Below, one piece after another: positions 1 to 7,024 of a stretch of DNA of 23,774 nucleotides. A program made the position numbers and the translations under genes. Origin of the DNA: Lentisphaeria bacterium UBA7640 (lineage in GTDB: Bacteria; Verrucomicrobiota; Lentisphaeria; Victivallales; Victivallaceae); assembly GCA_002483765.1 (NCBI GenBank), contig DLIO01000050.1, positions 1 to 23,774 of the forward strand, given 5' to 3'. Within the stretch, counting starts at the first letter, position 1. Every line of letters starts with the position of its first letter. The notes under the pieces are model-generated. The model was not told the origin of the DNA and made no database searches. It saw only the letters and a program-made list of their open reading frames with translations.

Positions 1-137
1 TACTTTTTCAATTGACCTTTTTTTTGAAAAGCATCTAGAATGTAGAAGATCGCAGTTAGAATTAGGAAAAGAGAGTCTAACCACAAAGGAAACAAAGAAG
101 GCGCAAAGTACAGTTGGGGAAGGAAGAATGTTGAGTG

Positions 138-158
138 ATGAATTATGAATTATGAATT
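138..158 (+). repeat. Three perfect tandem copies of ATGAATT
   Basis: ATGAATT is repeated three times without interruption inside the intergenic repeat patch. It could be a slippage-prone microsatellite. Nothing suggests it is translated. Confidence 0.8.
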
Positions 159-221
159 GGGAAAAGGGGGGAGGATTTTAACCACAGATGGAGACCGATT
201 AACACAGATAAAAAAGATAGC

Positions 222-273
222 ACAAGCATTCCGGCCTGTTAAAAAGAAAGTAATACAGACATTCCTGCCTGTG
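222..273 (+). repeat. Direct repeat pair of an imperfect palindrome
   Basis: ACAAGCATTCCGGCCTGT at 222-239 and ACAGACATTCCTGCCTGT at 255-272 match at 15 of 18 positions. The second copy is itself a near-palindrome (ACAGACA against TGCCTGT with a 4-base centre). The spacer is short and A-rich. The pair resembles REP-type elements and lies just left of the first CG-rich palindrome. Confidence 0.6.
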
Positions 274-297
274 TTTTTTGTTGCAACTACTCGTCTG

Positions 298-352
298 AAT
301 TCTCGCGCGCCACATCATTCGATATGGTCGAAACTTTATGCGCGCGCGAATT
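298..352. repeat. CG-rich palindrome, copy 1 (enlarged loop)
   Basis: The left arm AATTCTCGCGCGC (298-310) pairs with the right arm GCGCGCGCGAATT (340-352) with one T-G wobble. Unlike the other copies, the arms are 29 bases apart, and that spacer holds its own small hairpin, TTCGA/TCGAA at 318-332. It lies downstream of uvrC (minus strand) inside the dispersed-repeat patch. Confidence 0.75.
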
Positions 353-496
353 AAAAAACAATTTAACCCGCTTTTCCATTTTTCAATTTACGATTAGTGC
401 CAATCAGTGTCCATTAGTGGTTACTTTCCAGTTTACTTTTCTCTCTTTTTCGTTCCTTTCGTGTTTTTCGTGGTTAAAACTCTCTTTCCCAACTTT

Positions 497-1951
497 CTAC
501 ATTTTTGATGGTTTAGATAATGTATCGTGTAATTTTTGAGCGAAGATGGTACCGATACCGGGAACGCGGCGGGTGATCTCTTCTGGCGTTGCTTGACGCA
601 ATGCGCGGACTGAACCAAATTCCTTTAATAACATTTTTTTACGGATTTTTCCGATGCCTGGAATATCGTCCAGTAGCGAATTCTGGATACGGCGTAAACG
701 CAGTTCACGGTTGTAACTGATGGCGAAACGGTGCGCTTCGTCACGGATTGCCTGTAATAAACGCAATGCCGGGCGATGGCGTTCTAAGACCAAAGGTTTG
801 CTTTTGCCCGGTAGAAAAATCTCTTCATTGCGTTCTGCCAAGCCGATCACGGGCAGGGCAGGGCAACCAACTTTTATTAATGCAGTAATTGCTGCTGAAA
901 GTTGTCCTTTGCCACCGTCAACTACAACCAATGATGGTAATTCGCTTTTTTCGGCTAGTTTACGCGTAAAATGGCGTGAGAAGAGCTCTTTCATCGAGGC
1001 GACATCATCATTTTGGGAATTTCTAATTCTGAAACGGCGATAGTGTCCGCGCGCTGGAGCGCCGTCAATAAAACAGACGGCGCTGGCAACAGTCATGGTT
1101 CCAGCCAGATGAGAGTTGTCAAAACATTCAATGCGGGTCGGTAATTTCTCCAATCCTAACGCTTGTTGAAGATCCAACAATGATTCTTCTCCAGTGACGG
1201 TGGAGATGATGGTATTAGTAAATTTGCGATTTTTGCTGCCGAGAATATTTCTAATATTCGCGATGATGTCGCGAGTTTTGGCGGCTTGTTCAAAACGCTT
1301 AGCGGTAGCTTGTTCTTTCATTTTTTGCTCTAACGCATTAGTCACTTCGGAGATATCGCCATTGATAACATTGAGCATTCTCTCAGTCAAGTTGCGATAT
1401 TCGTCTTCGCTAATGGTGCCGTCACATGGACGAGAACAATCTTTGACAATCCTTTTTAAACAGTGTTTACGCGCTTCTGGCCCGGGGTTTGAACATGAAC
1501 GCAGGCCAAAATATGCGGTTAAATAGTCAATGGTCGCTTTTAATGCGCCGCCTTGCGGGAATGGACCGAAATAGAGCGCGCCATCGTCTTTGCGGATTCG
1601 TGCCATTTTGAAATATGGCCATTGCTCGTTGAGATTGATCTTCACCATCAGATAGCGTTTGTCATCGCGCATCAAAACGTTATAGCGCGGCGCATACTGT
1701 TTTATCAACCTAGACTCGAGGATTAACGATTCATCTTCATTGCGCACCTCCATGAACTCCCAATAGTTGATAGAATTAATTAATGAGCGTAATTTGGGAT
1801 CGGCGCGGGTAGCCTGAGCCGGCTGAAAATAATGGCTTAGGCGACGACGCAAATTAATTGCTTTGCCAACATAAATCACTTTGCTGAACCGGTCACGGAA
1901 AATGTAGACGCCTGGCTTAGCTGGAACTTCGCCCGGATGAAACTCAATCAT
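497..1951 (-). CDS. uvrC: Short-form excinuclease ABC subunit C
   Basis: UvrC makes the two incisions flanking a DNA lesion in UvrABC nucleotide excision repair. The start chosen is the ATG at 1951, giving 484 residues; a TTG four codons upstream at 1963 is possible but less likely. Domains in order: GIY-YIG nuclease (about 5-95; GVYIF, YVGKA, catalytic Glu79); four cysteines at 153, 164, 172 and 176 matching the iron-sulfur ligands reported for UvrC; UVR/UvrB-binding segment (about 200-235); RNase H-like nuclease with the Asp-Asp-His triad (CFDNSH Asp278, VVVDGGKGQ Asp345, RDEAHRF His407); and a C-terminal double helix-hairpin-helix (IPGIGK, VPGIG). Typical UvrC proteins have about 600 residues. 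The missing stretch of about 110 lies between the UVR motif and CFDNSH, where the N-terminal part of the RNase H-like region normally sits. All catalytic motifs are intact and the frame is open, so this looks like a genuine compact variant. Confidence 0.93.
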   Translation of the reverse strand: MIEFHPGEVPAKPGVYIFRDRFSKVIYVGKAINLRRRLSHYFQPAQATRADPKLRSLINSINYWEFMEVRNEDESLILESRLIKQYAPRYNVLMRDDKRYLMVKINLNEQWPYFKMARIRKDDGALYFGPFPQGGALKATIDYLTAYFGLRSCSNPGPEARKHCLKRIVKDCSRPCDGTISEDEYRNLTERMLNVINGDISEVTNALEQKMKEQATAKRFEQAAKTRDIIANIRNILGSKNRKFTNTIISTVTGEESLLDLQQALGLEKLPTRIECFDNSHLAGTMTVASAVCFIDGAPARGHYRRFRIRNSQNDDVASMKELFSRHFTRKLAEKSELPSLVVVDGGKGQLSAAITALIKVGCPALPVIGLAERNEEIFLPGKSKPLVLERHRPALRLLQAIRDEAHRFAISYNRELRLRRIQNSLLDDIPGIGKIRKKMLLKEFGSVRALRQATPEEITRRVPGIGTIFAQKLHDTLSKPSKM

Positions 1952-2077
1952 AGATATTCTCAATTTTAAAAAGTTCTAATATGCAATAAAGATGATATGT
2001 TTTGGAGTGATTGCAAATTGGTTTTTAGATATTTATTATCGACGTCTGATTGTGCCATCATTGAATGGTTCTGTTTG

Positions 2078-2114
2078 TAAAATTAGCGCGCGCATAATGC
2101 GCGCGCTAATTTTA
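2078..2114. repeat. CG-rich palindrome, copy 2
   Basis: AAAATTAGCGCGCGCAT at 2079-2095 is followed by one A and then the exact reverse complement at 2097-2113; the flanking T2078 and A2114 extend pairing to 18 bases per arm. The copy lies between divergent genes (uvrC on minus, the lipoprotein operon on plus). A terminator role is therefore not expected here; a promoter-region or structural role is possible. Confidence 0.92.
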
Positions 2115-2243
2115 GACCTCTTGTTTTCTATAGAATTCATATCTTTATTAGCTTGTATTTAACGATTTGATAAATTAGTGTATATGTAGATTTCCAATAG
2201 TCAGTAAAGCTAAGAAATGAGCAAAACAAATCGGGAGCTATTT

Positions 2244-3332
2244 ATGGACGCTAAAAAAAGATTTGCAATTGTATTATTATTTGCGATGATATTTTCACTC
2301 ACTCGCCCTGCTACGGGAAATGAATCAGCTGCATTGAAAACCACCCCGCCTAAGTTACGGGTTTGCGTACTCGATTTCACTTCTACCGACATAAAAGGGC
2401 AGGAACGATTTTTGAGTGGGAAAAATCAAAAAATCGAGATTCCAGCACAAAATACTTTGAACAAAGATGATCGTAAATCTATTAATAGTGTTATGCAGGG
2501 ATTTGTCCGAATGATTGATGCTTGGGATACTAGCCGAACTGGCACCGCTGAGCGTGCTTCTCAAGTTCAGGACAATGAAAGGACTTATGCCCAGATGATT
2601 GAACTTTATAACACTGTGGTAAAAGGTGAAATGCGGCCCATGGTTATTGGAGCGGAATACTTAACATCATATTTGGGAAATAAAAGCGAAGTGTTCAATT
2701 GTGTTGATTCCGAAGCGATAATGGTGGCGATGAATAGATTGCAGGCAGAACCAGATTTTCCAAAAGATTTCATGTTGAAGTTGGCGCAAAATACTGGAGT
2801 TACGCATCTGATTTATGGTACCGTTTCGGATCTGCGTTCGAGCGAAAATTCATTCAAAGGTTACGGGATTGAGACTAAAACCACCAACTATCAGCTGGAC
2901 GTATTAATCAAAGTGGTCGATCTGGTGCGAGGACATTCCGTCTATAGCAACGTCTACACTGGGAATTACCGCGAACAACGTCCGCTAAGCAGTGCCCAGT
3001 TTGATAATAATGTTTTTCAAAGTTTGATGACCTCAGCATTGAAACAAGCCGCAGAAGACCTGTATGAAGTTTCCAAGCCGGGAAGCAAAAATAAAATATC
3101 GGTGACGCCACTACCGTTCAAGGTTAAAATTGTTCCAAGCGGTGGATTCTTTTTCAAAGCCACCTCTGCAAAAATCAGTATGGACGGAGAACTATTAGGC
3201 AGTGGAGAACAAACCTTCAGTGTACCTGAAGGAAAACATCGTTTTGAGATCAAAGCTCCTGGTTACAAAGTTTATGTTCGCGAACTCGATATTACTTCTG
3301 ATATGACTATTGAAGCAAAATTGTTAAAATAA
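2244..3332 (+). CDS. Exported CsgG-like protein with C-terminal PEGA domain
   Basis: First gene of the six-gene envelope operon. An in-frame ATG exists at 2217, but the ATG at 2244 has GGGAG six bases upstream and begins directly with a signal peptide, so 2244 is preferred (362 residues). Residues 1-25 form a type I signal peptide without a lipobox. About 36-275 resemble the CsgG/TolB-N-type alpha/beta fold: strand LRVCVLDF near 38-45, a variable helical insertion, then GVTHLIYGTVSDL near 185-197 and a long strand pair ending YSNVYTGNYREQ. Residues about 290-362 look like a PEGA domain (IVPSGG, SVPEGKHRFEIKAPGY), a surface beta-sandwich found in envelope proteins. CsgG itself is an outer-membrane secretion pore, but this protein lacks an obvious pore-forming insertion, so a periplasmic adaptor or activator role is as likely. 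Next gene follows after 14 bases. Confidence 0.8.
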   Translation: MDAKKRFAIVLLFAMIFSLTRPATGNESAALKTTPPKLRVCVLDFTSTDIKGQERFLSGKNQKIEIPAQNTLNKDDRKSINSVMQGFVRMIDAWDTSRTGTAERASQVQDNERTYAQMIELYNTVVKGEMRPMVIGAEYLTSYLGNKSEVFNCVDSEAIMVAMNRLQAEPDFPKDFMLKLAQNTGVTHLIYGTVSDLRSSENSFKGYGIETKTTNYQLDVLIKVVDLVRGHSVYSNVYTGNYREQRPLSSAQFDNNVFQSLMTSALKQAAEDLYEVSKPGSKNKISVTPLPFKVKIVPSGGFFFKATSAKISMDGELLGSGEQTFSVPEGKHRFEIKAPGYKVYVRELDITSDMTIEAKLLK

Positions 3333-3346
3333 TAGGAGATATTAAA

Positions 3347-4339
3347 ATGTGGAACAAAATAATTATTGTGGCATTGTTGGCATTTACTTTAAATTTTGGC
3401 GTCACGGCAGCTGACCGTTTGGCGGTTTCTGAACCGGTTGGCAAGGGTGGAGTTTCTGCGACTGAAATCGAAGCGTTATGGGGAATGTTGGAATCCTCTG
3501 TCGGCGGTGGCTACGAACTAATTTCTCGTTCAGCTTTGCAACAAATGATGACTGAAATAGGTTTAACGGTAAGTTCGGATTTGGTAAATTTGGATTCCGC
3601 GCAAAAAGCTCGAATGGGCGAACTGAAAACCGTTCAATACATTTTAACCTCGACTATCGGTAAATTTGGAACGCGATTCAACATTTCGCTGATGGTGATC
3701 GATGCTTCAACTGGCGGAATTGATGCGAATAAAAGTGCTTCGGCAACCGTTAATAGTTTAGACGAATTGGCCGATAAATTAAAAGATATGCTCAAAGAGA
3801 TGGGCATTGGTCGCGAACCTAAATTTAGTGGCATGTCAGCAATTTTAGCGCCAGAAATAAAAACCACCAATACTCCGGCCTATCTTGGCGAAGATTTTAA
3901 TGTTGGTCTAGAGAATGCATTGCTGTCAAATAAAATAAGGTTGCATAACCTTCAATCTGTCGGCAAAATTCTTACCCAAAATAAGATATCCAATCTTTAT
4001 GAAGTTGAGCCAGCGATGTTTATTCGTATCGGCGAATTGTTGCGTGTTGATTTTTTAGTGCAAGCTTCAATCAACCGTTTCTCTGTTGAAAATAAAAAAG
4101 AATACGTCAAATCCTCAAAACGGACAATTGAACGCCACCTCGGTAATATTGATGGCAATATTCGAATTATTTCCACTAAAACTGGCGAAGTTATTGCCAG
4201 TATTCCATTCCGCCAGCGCGTGGATTTCGACGATATTGATGACGATACAGATGACTGGGTGGCAACCGATTACGGTAAGTTTTTGATCGATAAAGGTTTA
4301 TCGCAGGTTATTGCTAAAGTTATTTCAGCACTAAAATAA
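3347..4339 (+). CDS. Exported protein with two tandem CsgG-like halves
   Basis: Second gene of the operon, with AGGAGA seven bases before the ATG. Residues 1-21 are a signal peptide (cleavage near VTA-AD) without a lipobox Cys. The mature protein has two halves with the same order of elements. Half one is about 24-152: strand DRLAVSEP, helix, ELISRSALQQMM, VQYILTSTIGKF, then a strand ending DASTGG. Half two is about 164-330: strand SAILAPE, helix, LHNLQSVGKIL, VDFLVQASINRF, then IRIISTKTGEVIA. Each half fits the CsgG/TolB-N-like template of name-strand, helix and sensor-like strand pair. An acidic loop (DFDDIDDDTDDW, about 293-304) lies near the C-terminus. No enzymatic motif is seen. The specific role is unknown; context suggests a periplasmic partner of the lipoproteins that follow. 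Confidence 0.75.
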   Translation: MWNKIIIVALLAFTLNFGVTAADRLAVSEPVGKGGVSATEIEALWGMLESSVGGGYELISRSALQQMMTEIGLTVSSDLVNLDSAQKARMGELKTVQYILTSTIGKFGTRFNISLMVIDASTGGIDANKSASATVNSLDELADKLKDMLKEMGIGREPKFSGMSAILAPEIKTTNTPAYLGEDFNVGLENALLSNKIRLHNLQSVGKILTQNKISNLYEVEPAMFIRIGELLRVDFLVQASINRFSVENKKEYVKSSKRTIERHLGNIDGNIRIISTKTGEVIASIPFRQRVDFDDIDDDTDDWVATDYGKFLIDKGLSQVIAKVISALK

Positions 4340-4350
4340 ATGGGCTGACA

Positions 4351-5820
4351 ATGATTTTTCTGCGCTACGTCATAATCAGCTTTGGAATCGCCGGGATGGT
4401 TCTTTTTTCGGGATGTTCCAGCGTTATAAATTCGCATCGCCAGAAAGCGCCGCTGATGAATGATTATTTAGCTGGGCATAACGACGAAGTTCAAAGGAAA
4501 ATTAACAAAAAAATATCTTCCGTTGAAAATTCCGGTGATGAAGTGATGTGGCGTTTGGAAGCTGGAGCGTTCAATTTTAATACGGGCAATTACTCCGCGA
4601 GTATTGAACATTTTCAGCGCGCAGAAAAGCTAATCGCTGAGTATGATGAGCGGGCGATTGTCAGTATGCGTGATACAGCTTCCGAGGGCGCAATGGCGTT
4701 GACTAATTTGAATGCATTGCCATATCGTGGTTTTTGTCGTGACCGGATTGCGTTGTCTATTTTTAAAGCACTTGGTTATTTAGGCAATCGCAATGAAGAC
4801 GCATTTCGGGCTCAGTTACGTCGCCTTCGTGACGAACAAAAAAAAGTTATGGAGGATTATCAGAAGTTCTTCGCCGCCGCTCAAGCAGAGGTTCAGGCAG
4901 TAAAGGAAAAAAATCCAAGAGCAGTTCAGGATGTTGGCGAAAGCGATGATGCAATTATAAAGAAAACTAACAGTACAGAGTTTAAAGAAGGTTTAACGCA
5001 ATTAAAAACTGTAGCTAATCGTGGCTATGGCGGTTTTTTAAATCCAGCCGCCATTTTTCTTTCCGGCCTCGGTTCGATCCGCGACGAAAATTATGAAAAT
5101 GCGCAAATTGATTTTCAACGTCTTTACGAAGCGATGCCGGATAATCGGTTATTTCAAAAATATTACGTGACCGTGTTAAAGGCGGCCAATCGGGAGATTC
5201 CACAAAACTTAAAAACGATTGAACCATTTGCTTTTCCATTAGATCGAGATTGTGTTTATCTAATTTTCGCCAACGGTCGAAGTGCTGCTTTGAAACAGAT
5301 AGCGATATATTTTCCAATTATGACCGCATGGCCGATGTGTGAATATTATCCTGCCCCATATCAAAAACTTCAGGTCGTTGCTGCTGGCAATAAATATGAA
5401 ACGGTGTTATTGTCAAACATGGACGGGATTATGGCTCAGGAATTTAATGAACGTTTATCAGGAATAATTACGAGAATTGTAATCAGTACGGCACTGAAAG
5501 AGGCCGGCAGTTACGGCGCCACGTACGCGGTAGGACAGGCCAATTGGATGGCTGGACTTGCAGTTTACCTCTCATCAGTATTTTATCGTGCAGCTTTTAA
5601 CACCGCAGACACGAGGAGTTGGGAGATTTTACCAAAAGAGTTCCAATTGACCCAGTTTCCAGTGCCAGCGGATCGAAAAATTATAATCACGCCAGATGGA
5701 AATAATGAAAAAGCGCAGACTGTAACGTTACCGCCAGAGTGCCGTTCCGCAATTATTTATGTCAATGCGCCAAGTGCAGAGGTTTTTTCGTATCATGTTC
5801 TAGAAATGAATTCAAAATAG
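4351..5820 (+). CDS. COG3014-like lipoprotein
   Basis: Third gene, 11 bases after the previous stop; its Shine-Dalgarno is weak, so translation may be coupled. The N-terminus is a lipoprotein signal (hydrophobic run, lipobox LFSGC, Cys22). Residues about 50-260 are helical, with TPR-like stretches (GNYSASIEHFQRAEKLI near 78-92; NYENAQIDFQRLYEAMPDN further on) and a coiled-coil segment near 150-180. The C-terminal third is beta-rich and includes a hydrophobic helix (SYGATYAVGQANWMAG) and a final domain ending in PVPADRKIIITPDG. The layout and the YcfL-LpoB neighbours match the uncharacterised COG3014 lipoprotein family, which I recall beside lpoB and ycfL in marine Gammaproteobacteria. Predicted location is a lipid-anchored envelope site. 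Its biochemical function is unknown; a scaffold for LpoB is a guess from context. Confidence 0.72.
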   Translation: MIFLRYVIISFGIAGMVLFSGCSSVINSHRQKAPLMNDYLAGHNDEVQRKINKKISSVENSGDEVMWRLEAGAFNFNTGNYSASIEHFQRAEKLIAEYDERAIVSMRDTASEGAMALTNLNALPYRGFCRDRIALSIFKALGYLGNRNEDAFRAQLRRLRDEQKKVMEDYQKFFAAAQAEVQAVKEKNPRAVQDVGESDDAIIKKTNSTEFKEGLTQLKTVANRGYGGFLNPAAIFLSGLGSIRDENYENAQIDFQRLYEAMPDNRLFQKYYVTVLKAANREIPQNLKTIEPFAFPLDRDCVYLIFANGRSAALKQIAIYFPIMTAWPMCEYYPAPYQKLQVVAAGNKYETVLLSNMDGIMAQEFNERLSGIITRIVISTALKEAGSYGATYAVGQANWMAGLAVYLSSVFYRAAFNTADTRSWEILPKEFQLTQFPVPADRKIIITPDGNNEKAQTVTLPPECRSAIIYVNAPSAEVFSYHVLEMNSK

Positions 5821-5834
5821 AAGGAGATGCTGAG

Positions 5835-6308
5835 ATGAAAAGTAAGAAGTATTGGTTATTTGGAGCAGCATGTGGTTTGCTGTTGGGTATTGGTACTGGC
5901 TGTCAAAGTTCAGTAAATACTGTTGAAAATCAAGAAAAAAGCATGACCCCGAACATTATTAATGATCGGCGTTTTGTGACGGATGGTTTTTTGCGCGACC
6001 GTTTAAAGTTGACGCAACTTGCGGCTTCGGAAACGTCTGAAGGTTTGTTGCGAGTTCAACTGACTGCGGTCAATGTTCGCACTGGCGTGTTTGCTCAGTT
6101 TTGGAGCTCCATGACCAGCGATAATCCATATAAAATTCAGTATAAGTTTACTTGGTTTGACAAAAATGGCATGGCATTTGATACTATTTTATCGACGTGG
6201 CATGATTTGACTGTAATCCCGGGTGAAACTGTTCATATTCAATCAGTTGCGCCGAATAAGAATTGCAAAGATTTTTTAATTAACCTGAAAGAAGCAGATA
6301 AGGAGTAA
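5835..6308 (+). CDS. ycfL: YcfL-family (DUF1425) lipoprotein
   Basis: The ATG at 5835 is chosen because AAGGAG lies eight bases upstream and the lipoprotein signal starts there; the longer open frame upstream overlaps the previous gene. The product has 157 residues with lipobox IGTGC (Cys23). The rest is a single beta-sandwich-like domain: LLRVQLTAVN, YKIQYKFTWFDKNGM, a conserved Trp in STWHDLTVIPGETVHI, and SVAPNKNCKDFLINL at the end. The pattern FTWFD-x-x-G, W, PGE and APN fits YcfL/DUF1425 proteins. In Escherichia coli ycfL sits directly upstream of lpoB, the same order as here. Its molecular role is not established. The gene lies 14 bases after its upstream neighbour and 6 bases before lpoB, so co-transcription is likely. 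Confidence 0.85.
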   Translation: MKSKKYWLFGAACGLLLGIGTGCQSSVNTVENQEKSMTPNIINDRRFVTDGFLRDRLKLTQLAASETSEGLLRVQLTAVNVRTGVFAQFWSSMTSDNPYKIQYKFTWFDKNGMAFDTILSTWHDLTVIPGETVHIQSVAPNKNCKDFLINLKEADKE

Positions 6309-6314
6309 AGTAAC

Positions 6315-6956
6315 ATGAAGAAAACAACATTGTTTTTAGGAATGGCCGCGGTTGCGTTAATTGGCGGCGGTTGTGCGTCAAGTTCGACCTTTGATCCAGC
6401 TAATCCGAGCAGTAATACTACTCGAGCCATTGGCACCGTTTCGCAGGCAGAGTGTTTTATGGCTGCTCGTGCTGCGGCAGAAAATGCCATGACCAGTCCT
6501 GTCTTTGATCGTTTTCTACAAAAATATCGCAACGAAAAAAATGATCCACAAGCGTTGCCGCTGATGCAGGTTGGCTATTTGAAAAATAACACCAATGATC
6601 CGGATTTACAGATAAATTTGGTGACTGATGACTTGTGCGCCACACTGTTAAATTCTGGCAAGGTTGAAATAACCTTGGCCACCGGCCGCGATGCTTCTCA
6701 GACTTTTGCTGATGCGCGCGATTTGAAACGCGATGACAACTTCAAAAAAGAGACTGTAATCAAAAAGCACACGCTCGAAGCACCGCGTTTAAGTATGGAA
6801 GGAGCAATTATCTCTAATGTACTTAGGGAAGGGCGGGAAACTGTACAAGTATATTCCTTCAATCTTAAAATCGCCGATATTGAAAGCGGTAAAGTGATTT
6901 GGAGTTACAACAAAGCGTTTGGCACTAAAAAAGTGAGAGGTGGTTTGGGTTGGTAA
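6315..6956 (+). CDS. lpoB: Penicillin-binding protein activator LpoB
   Basis: An outer-membrane lipoprotein family; in Escherichia coli LpoB crosses the periplasm to stimulate the bifunctional peptidoglycan synthase PBP1b. The product has 213 residues with lipobox IGGGC (Cys20). A short linker is followed by the LpoB domain, with AMTSPVFDRFLQ and LPLMQVGYLKNNTNDPDL, helix LVTDDLCATLLNSGKVEITL, SMEGAIISNVLREG, VYSFNLKIADIESGKVIWSYNKAFGTK and a terminal VRGGLGW. This order of elements (operon partner helix, GAI strand, L-x-D-x-x-x-G-x-I-W strand, basic tail) is typical of the family. GGAG lies nine bases before the ATG. Whether the cognate synthase exists in this organism cannot be seen here; mreB about 13 kb away is another wall-elongation gene. 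Confidence 0.9.
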   Translation: MKKTTLFLGMAAVALIGGGCASSSTFDPANPSSNTTRAIGTVSQAECFMAARAAAENAMTSPVFDRFLQKYRNEKNDPQALPLMQVGYLKNNTNDPDLQINLVTDDLCATLLNSGKVEITLATGRDASQTFADARDLKRDDNFKKETVIKKHTLEAPRLSMEGAIISNVLREGRETVQVYSFNLKIADIESGKVIWSYNKAFGTKKVRGGLGW

Positions 6957-7024
6957 ATAATTATACCCAAACAATCTGAATTTTTGTTATTTAATAACCA
7001 TTTGAGTGGTAAGGAGTTCTAATT

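Larger units (their letters stand above)
78..479. repeat. Cluster of dispersed intergenic repeats in inverted arrangement
   Basis: This stretch has no credible gene. Unit A at 78-108 (plus, begins TAACCACAAAGG) is answered by a minus-strand relative at 437-479 (begins TTTTAACCACG). Unit B at 176-216 (plus, TAACCACAGATGG then GATTAACACAGAT) is answered by a minus-strand relative at 392-423 (TAACCACTAATGG then GATTGGCAC); 23 of 32 aligned positions agree by eye. The A-B...B'-A' order makes the region a loose inverted repeat centred near 280-300. Motifs of the AACCACAGATG / AACCACGAAAAACACG kind are known as scattered intergenic repeats in many bacterial genomes, and short peptides such as TTKNTKGTK are their spurious translations. 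Their function is unknown. Confidence 0.7.

Noticed and set aside
298..352. Insertion sequence ends
   Set aside because: No transposase reading frame lies between or beside any of the CG-rich palindromes, and no target-site duplication was recognised.
78..479. CRISPR array
   Set aside because: Repeats are few, irregularly spaced, of different families and in opposite orientations; no cas gene nearby.
145..539. Two short plus-strand open frames in the left repeat patch
   Set aside because: They consist of repeat sequence, lack ribosome binding sites and show no protein family features.
433..618. Minus-strand open frame encoding a peptide ending VLTTKNTKGTKKREK
   Set aside because: It is the translation of a known type of dispersed intergenic repeat running into the uvrC 3-prime end, not a gene.
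720..1526. Plus-strand open frames opposite uvrC
   Set aside because: They are antisense shadows of a well-supported conserved gene.
2217..2243. Upstream ATG as the start of the CsgG/PEGA gene
   Set aside because: The ATG at 2244 has a proper GGGAG site and starts at the signal peptide; the upstream nine codons add a polar extension with no ribosome binding site.
5739..5834. N-terminal extension of the YcfL gene
   Set aside because: It overlaps the preceding lipoprotein gene and would bury the lipoprotein signal; AAGGAG fits the ATG at 5835.
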